Below are positions 19,694-29,073 of a stretch of DNA of 51,283 nucleotides, piece by piece. The stretch comes from Myxococcales bacterium (lineage in GTDB: Bacteria; Myxococcota_A; Polyangia; Polyangiales; Polyangiaceae), in assembly GCA_025359105.1 (NCBI GenBank), contig JANYHK010000025.1, positions 1-51,283 on the forward strand, given 5' to 3'. The notes below the pieces were generated by a model, which did no database searches, was not told the origin of the DNA, and saw only the letters and a program-made list of their open reading frames with translations. A program made the position numbers and the translations under genes. How positions within the stretch are numbered: the first letter of the stretch is position 1; each line of letters begins with the position of its first letter.

Positions 19694-22489
19694 ATGCTTC
19701 TTCGCGAGCGTTTCCTCTTCATGCACCGCGTGAAGCCCGTCTGGCGACCGATCCCGTTCGCCCTCGCGGCCGCGGCGCTCTTTGCGATGCGTCGCGGCGT
19801 CGACGTGGACGCGAACGCACCGAGCCGCTCGGCTGCCCTCGCCCAGGTGCTGCGCGCCCGCGGCCTGTCCTGCGACGCCGACGACGTCACGTGGGTCCGC
19901 GGTCCGCGCGGCGTGCGCGGCGCGCTCACGGGCGGCGCCCGCGCGCTCGTCCGCGCGAGCAAGGGCGGCGATCCGGCGGATCTCTACTTCGTCGACGCGC
20001 GCCTCTCGCCGGAAGGAACCCTCCTCGACGTCGGCAGCGAGCACGATCTCACGCACACGATCGGCGTCGACGAAGCCCGCCCGCTCGTCCGCGGCCACTT
20101 CGCGGCGTACGCGGCCACCATCGACGGCACGGTCACCGGCGTGCACACGCTCGACCTGACGGGCCGGCCTCCCGAGACGTACACCGAGTTCACCCGCATG
20201 CAGCGATGGCAGACGGGGATGACGAACCGGCAGAAGACCGGCCAGCCGACCGGCGTAGTCCACGCCGCCTACGCCCTCGACCCGATCGCGACCGACGTCC
20301 AGATCGCGTGGGCGAGCGACGACACCCTCTCCATCCGCGCCGACGGCCGCACGATCACCGTCGACGCGCCGCACGGCGTACCGGTCGACGGCGCCGGCTG
20401 GGTGCGCGTGGCCCTCGAGGAGAAGGCGCGGCCCCCGACGTTCGCGCCGTGGATGAGCGAGCGCCTCCGCGAGACGCCGTGGATCGGCGACGAGAAGACG
20501 ATGTACCTGAAGGCGATCGCCTTCACCCTCAAGCAGTGGATCCCGGGCCTGAGCGGCGAGACGAGCAACGTCGCCGAAGATCTCGGTGCGGTGAACAGCG
20601 GCCAGCAGCAGCCTGCGAGCTTCGTCGATCCCGAGATCGGCTGGCCGCCGCCGCCCATCAAGCCGCTGCTCACGCCGGCGCTCCCCAACGAAGGGCAATG
20701 GATCACGCTCGACAAGGATCCGTTCATCACCCACGTCGAAGGCGCGCCGCCGGCGTTCGTCACGTCCTTCATCCGCTCCGAAAAATCCCGGCCGGCGACG
20801 CGCATCTACCTGACGATGTGGGATCCGCGGCAGATCGCGCTGCACATGGAGGCGGGCACCGTCGAGCCGGTGAGCGCAACGGGCGAGGCCGGTCCTGGCG
20901 TCATCCCGCGCACGCCCGAGGTCCTGCGTCGCGTCGTCGCCGGGTTCAACGGCGGCTTCCAGGCGATCCACGGCGAGTTCGGCATGCAGGTCAACGGCAT
21001 CAACTACCTGCCGCCCAAGCCCTACGCCGCCACCATCATGGAGATGAGGGACGGCTCGACCGCGATGGGCACGTGGCCGGCGGCGAGCGACGTCCCCGAC
21101 GAGGTGCTCTCGTACCGCCAGAACCTGACGGCGCTCGTCGAGGGCGACAAGTGGAACCCGTACCAGCGCTTGTGGTGGGGCGGCACGCCGAAGGGCTGGG
21201 CCGACAACATCCACACGACGCGCAGCGGCGTCTGCCTCACCAAGGAGAACCACGCCGCGTACTTCTGGGGCGTCGACATCTCCGCCGAGACCCTCGCCGG
21301 CGCGATGCTCCTCGCGCGCTGCGCGTACGGCGTGCACCTGGACATGAACCCGGGGCTCGCCGGCTTCGAGTTCTACAACGTGCAACCTGCAAACACCTGG
21401 CAGCCCCTCGGCCGCCCGGTCCAGACCGACTGGGAGTACGAGGGCACGTTTCGCGAGCTGCCGGAGTTCAAGTTCCGCGCGCGCCGCATGATCAAGGGCA
21501 TGCAGCACCAGAACTTCCCCCAGTACATCCACCGCGACGGGCGCGACTTCTTCTACCTCACGCAGCGCCCCGTTCTGCCGGGCGCCGAGCTGCCGTCGCC
21601 GATCGTGCCGAAGCTCCCGAACGAGGGAGCGTGGCGGCTGAAGGGCCTGCCGCAGCACGGCTTTCCGTACGCGATGGCGATCGCGCAGATGCGCCCCGAC
21701 GCGTCACGGCCCGACGTGAAGGTGCGCGCGCTGCGCGTCGATCCGCGAACGGTGCGCCCCGCCGGCAGCGCAGGCACGACCGCCGAGACGCCGACGGTCG
21801 TGTCGTTCGTCGGCGGCGGCAAGCCCCCGCGCCCGGGCGAGATGGCGCTGTGGCTGGCGAGCGGCGTGTTCCTCCTCGCGCCGACGCCGCCCGATGCGAG
21901 CGCGACTCCCCTCGCGTCCGGCGCCGCGGCGACAGGCGCAGGCGGCGGCGTGGCGAAGACGGCGCGCGTCGGCGTCGGCGTGCACGACGAGGACGGGATG
22001 CTCGAATGGGTGGAGCTCGCGCCCGAGGTGAAGGCCGACGAGTCGACGTCCAAGCTCCTCGACAAGCTCCTCGAGAAGGCCGGCTGCTCGAGCCGCATGC
22101 TCGTCGCCGGCGACGCGCGCGCGATGCTCGGGGGCACGCTCGACGCGGCCGGCGATCCGGCGCCGCCCGCCGGCACCACCTCGACCGCCCGCCTCGTCCG
22201 CGGCGCGCCGCCGGGCGCGCATCCCCATTTCGAGGACACCAAGGTCGTCAGCCCGGCCGTATGGCAACCGCTCCAGAACCAGCGGGTACGCTACTTCCGC
22301 AAGCCGCCGAAGGAGGCCCCCAAGGACGCGGGCGCCCCCAAACCCGAGGACCCGGGCGCGCCGAGCGGCGCGGGCACCCATGCCGGGCCCCCCGGGGGAG
22401 GGCCCGCGCTGAACGGAGACTCACGGGGGACACCAGGAGGTCCACCCCCCGCCCCGGCGCCCGGCTCAGGTCCCGAGCCCAAGAAATAA
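19694..22489 (+). CDS. Large protein with putative NAGPA-like phosphodiester glycosidase domain
   Basis: 931 residues. A short N-terminal hydrophobic stretch (PIPFALAAAALFA) suggests export or anchoring. The middle (about 415-560) has features of phosphodiester-glycosidase (NAGPA) domains: VAGFNGGFQAIHGEFG, Gly-rich strands, a TTRSGVC segment and a Leu-Asp-containing turn GVHLDMNPG. The first 300 residues resemble nothing I know. The last 70 are Pro/Gly/Lys-rich and probably disordered. The frame extends to 19613, but codons before 19694 have poor third-position GC, so ATG 19694 or 19721 is likelier; no Shine-Dalgarno decides. Domain assignment is tentative. Confidence 0.7.
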   Translation: MLLRERFLFMHRVKPVWRPIPFALAAAALFAMRRGVDVDANAPSRSAALAQVLRARGLSCDADDVTWVRGPRGVRGALTGGARALVRASKGGDPADLYFVDARLSPEGTLLDVGSEHDLTHTIGVDEARPLVRGHFAAYAATIDGTVTGVHTLDLTGRPPETYTEFTRMQRWQTGMTNRQKTGQPTGVVHAAYALDPIATDVQIAWASDDTLSIRADGRTITVDAPHGVPVDGAGWVRVALEEKARPPTFAPWMSERLRETPWIGDEKTMYLKAIAFTLKQWIPGLSGETSNVAEDLGAVNSGQQQPASFVDPEIGWPPPPIKPLLTPALPNEGQWITLDKDPFITHVEGAPPAFVTSFIRSEKSRPATRIYLTMWDPRQIALHMEAGTVEPVSATGEAGPGVIPRTPEVLRRVVAGFNGGFQAIHGEFGMQVNGINYLPPKPYAATIMEMRDGSTAMGTWPAASDVPDEVLSYRQNLTALVEGDKWNPYQRLWWGGTPKGWADNIHTTRSGVCLTKENHAAYFWGVDISAETLAGAMLLARCAYGVHLDMNPGLAGFEFYNVQPANTWQPLGRPVQTDWEYEGTFRELPEFKFRARRMIKGMQHQNFPQYIHRDGRDFFYLTQRPVLPGAELPSPIVPKLPNEGAWRLKGLPQHGFPYAMAIAQMRPDASRPDVKVRALRVDPRTVRPAGSAGTTAETPTVVSFVGGGKPPRPGEMALWLASGVFLLAPTPPDASATPLASGAAATGAGGGVAKTARVGVGVHDEDGMLEWVELAPEVKADESTSKLLDKLLEKAGCSSRMLVAGDARAMLGGTLDAAGDPAPPAGTTSTARLVRGAPPGAHPHFEDTKVVSPAVWQPLQNQRVRYFRKPPKEAPKDAGAPKPEDPGAPSGAGTHAGPPGGGPALNGDSRGTPGGPPPAPAPGSGPEPKK

Positions 22490-22570
22490 TAGGGGTTTCC
22501 CCTCCCCGCGGGCCCCGCGACCCATCGCTTGCTAGACTCCTTTTCGGGGTCGGGGCGCGTGTGCGCCCAG

Positions 22571-22599
22571 TTGACCCTTTAGGCATGAAGAAGTAAAAC
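22571..22599 (+). promoter_or_regulatory. Sigma-70-type promoter candidate upstream of the kinase-pilR genes
   Basis: TTGACC (22571-22576), 17-base spacer, TAAAAC (22594-22599). The predicted start near 22606 would leave a leader of about 88 bases before GTG 22694. The same TTGACC -35 box precedes the other PEGA kinase at 13667. The 204-base gap also holds GCTAGACT (22531-22538) and a weak AGGGG-TTT-CCCCT hairpin just after the previous stop, without a T-run. Confidence 0.45.
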
Positions 22600-22693
22600 C
22601 CGCGCGCGCTCACCTGCGTACAAGGGTTCGGCTTTTTCCCCCTCGAGCAACTTGCATCACCCACGTCTCGCCTCGATCTGGAGCTTCTGATCC

Positions 22694-25600
22694 GTGACCC
22701 GCACGCAGGCCTTCGGCCGCTACGAGCTTCTCGACCGTGTCAGCGCCGGTGGCATGGCCGAAGTCTTTCGTGCGCGCGACATCCAGCGCGGCAACGTCGT
22801 CGCGCTCAAACGGATTCTGCCGCAGGTCGCCGAGGACGAAGAATTCATCGCGATGTTGAAGGACGAAGCCCGCATCTGCTCGAAGCTGGAGCATCCGCAC
22901 ATCGCGCGGACGCTCGACTTCGGCGACGTGGACGGCGAGTACTACATCGCGTTCGAGTACGTGGACGGCCGCGACTTGCGGCAGATCTACGATCGCGCCG
23001 TCCGCGATCAGGCGGAGATTCCCCTCGCCTTCCTGCTCTACGTCTTCGCGCGCATCGGCGAGGGGCTCTCGTACGCGCATGGCCGCAAGGAAGACGGCGA
23101 GACGATCTCGCTCGTTCACCGCGACGTCAGCCCGCAGAACATCATCGTCAGCTTCAACGGCGACGTAAAGCTCATCGACTTCGGCATCGCCAAGGCGCGC
23201 GGCAAGATGACACGCACCCAGGCAGGCACGATCAAGGGCAAGTTCGGCTACATGAGCCCCGAGCAGGTGAAGGGGGTCGACATCGATCACCGCGCCGACA
23301 TCTTCGCGCTCGGCGTCTGCATGTGGGAGCTGCTCACGCGCGAGCGGCTGTTCCAGGCCGAGAACGAGCTCCAGGTCCTCGACCGCATCCGCAACATGAA
23401 GATCGTCCCGCCGTCGGAGAAGAACCCGCAGGTCACGCCGGAGCTCGATCGCATCGTGCTGAAGGCCCTCGCGAAGGAGACGCAGGACCGCTACCGCGGC
23501 GCAAAGGATCTGTATCGAGACATCAACGCGCTGCCGGAGAGCACGGCGACGCGCGATGAAGTTGCAAGCTACATGCGTCAGGCCTTCGTCGAAGCGGCGA
23601 AGGCAGCCTTGCCGGAACCGCACAGAGCAGATGAAAAGAGGCAGCAAGCGATGAATCGGGTAGACGGCGGCGACGTCGTGGGCCAAAAAGCGCCGCGGCA
23701 GGAGGCCTTGGTGATGTCAGCAACCGAGAACAAGGGTTCCGACCTCGATATTTTCGAAGGTCTCGGCAAGAAGGGCGCCGCCACGCAGCGCGTGTCGAGT
23801 GTCCCGGCCCCGCCCCGCTCGGGAGGCGGCCTCCCGCCGCCGCCGCTGAACGGCGCCGACATCGTGAACGCGAAGCGCACGCTCGTGGGTATGACGCCCG
23901 CACCCGTTGCCGCCGCGCCGGCGTCCTCCCCCACGCCGATGCCCGCGGCGAACGGCCCTGCGTCGCAGCCCGCGATGCGCGCCGCCCCTCCGCCGCCGCC
24001 CGGCCGCGGCTCGCTGCCGCTCGTGAGCGCGCCTCCGTCGCGCCAGGGCCTGGCGAGCGCGCCGCCCCCGATTCCGCCGGCGGCTCCGTCGACGCGTCCG
24101 GGTCCGCCGCCGCCCTCGGCCCGAGCCAAGTCCAAGACGGGAGGCCCCGGCGGCCTCGACATGGACTGGGACGACGAGGACGAGGCCACGCACGTCTTCG
24201 ACAAGAGCGAGTCCAAGGTGACGCCGGCCCCGGTGGCCGACACACCGTCCCCTCGCTCGCAGCGTCCGCGGACCAACGGGCAGAACGGCGTGGGCCTCGC
24301 AGCCCCGCCCCCGCCGCCCCCGCCGCCGAGCGCGTCGATGCGGGCGAGCTCGCCGCCGTCGCAGCCCGGTCTCCGCGCCGCCTCGCCGCAGATGGGTATG
24401 GGCCCGTCGTCACAGTCGCCCTTCCGGCCTTCCGCGCCGCCGCCGCCGCCGACCAGCCAGGGCGCCTTCGCCCGCGCCTCGGGCATGCCCGCTTCGGTGC
24501 CGCCGTCCAACTTCGGCAACACGTCGCCGATGAACATGCCCGGGCACCAGGTCACGACGGCCCCGCTCCCGATGCCGACGCCCCCGCCGCGCCCGCACCT
24601 CGGCTCGTCGCCCGGCGCGGGTGCGATGCGATCGCTCGAGCCTCGCTCGATGGAGGCGACGGCGCTCGTGCGCCCCCAACCCAGCCGCACGGGCCTCTGG
24701 GTCGCGCTCGGCGTCGCATTCACCGCCGCCGTCGCCGGCGCGGTCTTCTTCCTCACGTCGCCGCGCACCGGGCGCGTCGTCGTCAACGTCAACGATCCGA
24801 AGGGCGTCGCGATCAACCGCGTCGAGATCTTCGTGGATGGCAAGAAGTGGTGCGACACGACCCCGTGCGCGATCGATCCGGTTCCGGCCGGTCCGCACGA
24901 GGTGAAGGTCCTCGCCGACGGCTTCGAGGTCCCCGCCGCCCGCGCGATCTCCGTCGAAGCGCGCAAGGAGTCGAGCCTGTCGTTCGCGCTGGCGCCTGCG
25001 GCCGGTCGGGGCGGCACCGGCGTGAAGGTCGCCGGCAGCCAGCCCGGCGTGAAGCTCTTCGTCGACGATCGCGAGGTCGGGCCGCTCCCCGCCGAGGTCC
25101 GTGACCTCACCCCGGGCAGCCACCGCGTTCGCATCGTCGGGACCGATCGCTACGTGACGATCGAGAAGAACATCACCATCGCCAAGGACGAGGTCCTCGA
25201 CCTCGGCCCGCAGCAGCTCAAGGTCGTGAAGGGGAAGATCACCGTCACACCCGGCACGCCGGGCGCGAAGGTCTACATCGTCTCCGGCGCCGATCGCCGC
25301 GAGCTGCCGATCCTGCCGATCTCGGTGGATATCGACACCTCCAAGTCGTGGCAGCTCGAGGCGAACCGCGTCGGCTTCACCGACTACCGCCAGGCGGTGA
25401 GCTTCGACGACGGGCAGGCCGAGAAGACCTTCGTGGTCACCCTCGACCCGCGCGGCGCCGTGGCCACCAACCCGGCGCCGCCACCCGTCGCGCAGGATCC
25501 CCGGCCGGCCCCGCAGCCGGTCGCCTTGGCGCCGAAGCCGCCGAAGCCGACCCCGGCGCCGACCCCGGACCCCGGTCCCAGCGCCCCCGATCCGGCCGCC

Positions 25601-25831
25601 GCCGGCGGTGGCGGGGACTCGTTCCTCGACATCAACTCGATCCCGGTCTCCAACGTCCTCCTCGACGGCAAGCCCATCGGCACCACGCCGAAGATCCATG
25701 TCCCGGTCACGCCCGGCACGCACACCGTCGTCTTCGTGAACGCCGAGCAAGGCCTCAAGAAGAGCGTCTCCGTGCAGGTCGGCGCCGGCGAGACCAAGAA
25801 GGCGATCGCGAAGCTCAAGGCCAGCGAGTAG
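22694..25831 (+). CDS. Large Ser/Thr protein kinase with Pro-rich linker and PEGA domains
   Basis: 1045 residues. Kinase domain about 10-275: loop SAGGMAEV (17-24), Lys39 in VALK, HRDVSPQN (142-149), DFG (162-164), SPE (188-190). The catalytic loop has Ser146 where HRDxKxxN kinases have Lys, a variant also seen in other myxobacterial kinases. A Pro/Ala/Ser-rich disordered linker spans about 350-660, then a membrane segment (about 667-687). The outer part has several PEGA-like modules, including FVDGKKWCDTTPCAIDPVPAG and a final VLLDGKPIGTTPKIHVPVTPG near 985. GTG 22694 is the first start. The pilR-like gene begins 12 bases after the stop, so they are almost certainly one transcript. Confidence 0.93.
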   Translation: MTRTQAFGRYELLDRVSAGGMAEVFRARDIQRGNVVALKRILPQVAEDEEFIAMLKDEARICSKLEHPHIARTLDFGDVDGEYYIAFEYVDGRDLRQIYDRAVRDQAEIPLAFLLYVFARIGEGLSYAHGRKEDGETISLVHRDVSPQNIIVSFNGDVKLIDFGIAKARGKMTRTQAGTIKGKFGYMSPEQVKGVDIDHRADIFALGVCMWELLTRERLFQAENELQVLDRIRNMKIVPPSEKNPQVTPELDRIVLKALAKETQDRYRGAKDLYRDINALPESTATRDEVASYMRQAFVEAAKAALPEPHRADEKRQQAMNRVDGGDVVGQKAPRQEALVMSATENKGSDLDIFEGLGKKGAATQRVSSVPAPPRSGGGLPPPPLNGADIVNAKRTLVGMTPAPVAAAPASSPTPMPAANGPASQPAMRAAPPPPPGRGSLPLVSAPPSRQGLASAPPPIPPAAPSTRPGPPPPSARAKSKTGGPGGLDMDWDDEDEATHVFDKSESKVTPAPVADTPSPRSQRPRTNGQNGVGLAAPPPPPPPPSASMRASSPPSQPGLRAASPQMGMGPSSQSPFRPSAPPPPPTSQGAFARASGMPASVPPSNFGNTSPMNMPGHQVTTAPLPMPTPPPRPHLGSSPGAGAMRSLEPRSMEATALVRPQPSRTGLWVALGVAFTAAVAGAVFFLTSPRTGRVVVNVNDPKGVAINRVEIFVDGKKWCDTTPCAIDPVPAGPHEVKVLADGFEVPAARAISVEARKESSLSFALAPAAGRGGTGVKVAGSQPGVKLFVDDREVGPLPAEVRDLTPGSHRVRIVGTDRYVTIEKNITIAKDEVLDLGPQQLKVVKGKITVTPGTPGAKVYIVSGADRRELPILPISVDIDTSKSWQLEANRVGFTDYRQAVSFDDGQAEKTFVVTLDPRGAVATNPAPPPVAQDPRPAPQPVALAPKPPKPTPAPTPDPGPSAPDPAAAGGGGDSFLDINSIPVSNVLLDGKPIGTTPKIHVPVTPGTHTVVFVNAEQGLKKSVSVQVGAGETKKAIAKLKASE

Positions 25832-25843
25832 TCTCCTCCGCAC

Positions 25844-27307
<1,464 letters not shown>

Positions 27308-27592
27308 TCGCCTTCGCTTGTTGGGACGCCGTGGGACGCCGTCGGCTGCCGCCATTTCGCGCGCGGGTGTGCGTGCCGATGTGGGTGGGCGCCGAGCCCA
27401 CCTGACAAAATTGGGCCCAAGCCCCCTACCCGAAGGACGATTCACGGCCGTGGTCACGCCCACATCCACGCCCCGCACCCTCACCCGCGCGCACGCGCGG
27501 CGGTGCCAATAGTGGCGACTCTTGCCCGAAATGACATAGCTTTGTCCAGACGTGGCCGAGAGGTTCGAGGCGCCCATGCCAGGAGGTCCCCG
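27308..27592. other. Noncoding spacer between pilR and the pilin genes
   Basis: No convincing gene. It contains an inverted repeat GGTGGGC (27384-27390) and GCCCACC (27396-27402) with a five-base loop but no T-run, so at best a weak terminator for pilR. It also contains the ten-base palindrome TTGGGCCCAA (27411-27420) and a TTTGTCC element (27541-27547) about 50 bases before the sigma-54 box. TGTC elements are used by Pseudomonas PilR, so this is a possible activator region. Confidence 0.4.
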
Positions 27593-27608
27593 TGGCACAA
27601 CCAGTGCT
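27593..27608 (+). promoter_or_regulatory. Sigma-54 (RpoN) promoter candidate for the pilin genes
   Basis: TGGCAC at 27593-27598 is a perfect -24 core. GTGCT (27604-27608) is a -12 box matching TTGCT at four of five positions. The GG (27594-27595) and GC (27606-27607) are exactly ten bases apart, as sigma-54 requires. It lies 285 bases after the PilR-like activator gene and before two pilin genes. The predicted start near 27619 leaves about 63 bases of leader before ATG 27682. Confidence 0.6.
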
Positions 27609-27681
27609 TAGTGCTGTCCCCGTGAGGACGCCCCATTCCCGCAACGTGTCGCCGCCGAGCCGCAGGGCGCGAGGGACCGTT

Positions 27682-28311
27682 ATGGCCACCCGCGTCGCGC
27701 GCGGGCGAGCGGGCCAGGCCGGCTTCACCCTCGTGGAGCTCGGCGCGGTCGTCACGATCGTCGGCATCCTCGCGGTTCTCGCCGTCGTCGGGTACCGCAA
27801 GTTGATCACCCAGGCGCACAACGCGGAGGCGACGCATATGGTCAACGCCATCCGCACCGCCCAGGAGGCGTACAAGGCGGAGACCGGCACCTACGCGAAC
27901 ATCTCGCCGTCGCTCTCGGTCACCAAGGCCACCGGCGATGACTGCACGGCCGACGGCGCGATGTACCCGAACGGCTCCATCACGCTGGGAACCGTCGTCA
28001 AGACGGCGTGGGGCGCCGCGTGCACGGCTGCCCAGTGCAACACGGGCATGACGTGGGAGTCCGTCCCGGTCCACGTCGATGGCCCCGTCATGTTCGGCTA
28101 TACGACCATCGCTGGCCTCGCAGGCTCCACGCCGACGGCCATCGCCACGATGTTGAGAAACGGCACCGCGTACACGCTCAACTTCCCCGCGTCGACGTCC
28201 GACTGGTTCCTGGTCGCAGCGTGCGGGGACACGGACGGCGACAAGGTCTTCAGCGCGTACGTGTCCGGGTCGTTCTCCAACGAAGTGTTTTCCTCGAACG
28301 AGGGTGAGTAG
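27682..28311 (+). CDS. Type IV pilin-like protein
   Basis: 209 residues. Prepilin leader of 14 residues ending in Gly, then FTLVELGAVVTIVGILAVLAVVGYRK: class IV processing site with Glu at +5 and the hydrophobic assembly helix. The globular part has several Cys (DDC, AAC, AQC, AACG), probably disulfide-paired, and ends with ACGDTDGDKVFSAYVSG, an acidic loop shared with the other pilins here. ATG 27682 has GAGGG (27671-27675) six bases upstream. GTG 27592 also has AGGAGG before it but would give a 44-residue leader and run through the sigma-54 box. The second pilin follows after 84 bases. Confidence 0.87.
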   Translation: MATRVARGRAGQAGFTLVELGAVVTIVGILAVLAVVGYRKLITQAHNAEATHMVNAIRTAQEAYKAETGTYANISPSLSVTKATGDDCTADGAMYPNGSITLGTVVKTAWGAACTAAQCNTGMTWESVPVHVDGPVMFGYTTIAGLAGSTPTAIATMLRNGTAYTLNFPASTSDWFLVAACGDTDGDKVFSAYVSGSFSNEVFSSNEGE

Positions 28312-28395
28312 AAGCGCGCGGGCCAAAGTTTCGGACTCGGTAACCATCGCTCGAGCGGCAAGTTTGGCCCAGCGAGCAAGAAGAAAGGACAGGAG

Positions 28396-28947
28396 ATGCG
28401 TAGAGTAGTCATCCAGAAACAGCGAGGCTTCACCCTCGTCGAGCTCATGATCGTCGTCGCGATCGTCGGCGTTCTCGCGGTTCTCGCGATCTATGGCGTT
28501 CGTAAGTACATCGCGAACTCGAAGACCACCGAGGCCCGAAACTCCCTGGGCGAAATCAAGAACGACCAGGCGAGCGCGTTCGAGCGCGAGTCCGGCGGCA
28601 GCACCGTCCTCGCTCCCGGCGGTACGACGAGCTTCATTCGCCAGCTCTGCCCGAACGGCGCGGCCATTCCCACCGGCGCGGCCACCATCAAGGCCCTCAA
28701 GTACCAGTCGCAGAAGTCCGACTGGGCAGATGCCGCGGGCTGGCAGTGCCTGAAGTTCTCGCTCGAGCAGCCGCAGTACTTCCAGTACACGTTCACGGGC
28801 GGCACCGCCTCGGGTAGCTACGTGGCGACGGCGAACGGCGACTTGAACGGCGACAGCACCCTGTCGACGTTCTCGATCTCCGGCTCCATCCAGAGCGGCA
28901 TCCTCAACACCTCGCCGACGATCGGCGAAACCGATCCCGAGGAGTAG
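28396..28947 (+). CDS. Type IV pilin-like protein (PilA-like)
   Basis: 183 residues. Leader MRRVVIQKQRG is cut before FTLVELMIVVAIVGVLAVLAIYGVRKYI, a textbook type IVa pilin N-terminus with Glu at +5. Of the pilins in the window it is the best match to a major pilin. Its globular part has two Cys (QLC, WQC), probably bridged. The C-terminal region has the acidic loop NGDLNGDSTLSTFSISG and ends DPEE. ATG 28396 follows a clear ribosome site (AAGGACAGGAG). A strong intrinsic terminator lies 31 bases after the stop. Likely co-transcribed with the first pilin and activated by the PilR-like protein. Confidence 0.92.
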   Translation: MRRVVIQKQRGFTLVELMIVVAIVGVLAVLAIYGVRKYIANSKTTEARNSLGEIKNDQASAFERESGGSTVLAPGGTTSFIRQLCPNGAAIPTGAATIKALKYQSQKSDWADAAGWQCLKFSLEQPQYFQYTFTGGTASGSYVATANGDLNGDSTLSTFSISGSIQSGILNTSPTIGETDPEE

Positions 28948-28978
28948 TCCCGGTACGAGGCGCGCGTTCTTCGCCCGA

Positions 28979-29020
28979 GAAGCTCTGCTCCCTTTGCGGG
29001 GCAGGGCTTCTTGCTTTGTG
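28979..29020 (+). terminator. Rho-independent terminator after the pilin genes
   Basis: Arms 28979-28991 and 28998-29010 form a 13-pair stem with two G-T pairs and a six-base loop (CTTTGC). TTGCTTTGTG follows. It is the best terminator in the window and marks the end of the pilin unit. Confidence 0.8.
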
Positions 29021-29073
29021 GAGACTCTGCTCCCGCCCATGAAGTTTCTCAGTTCCTCGAGCTCCCAAGACAC

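Noticed and set aside
22490-22510. Terminator AGGGG-TTT-CCCCT after the 931-residue protein
   Set aside because: The stem has five pairs and no T-run follows, so it is too weak to call.
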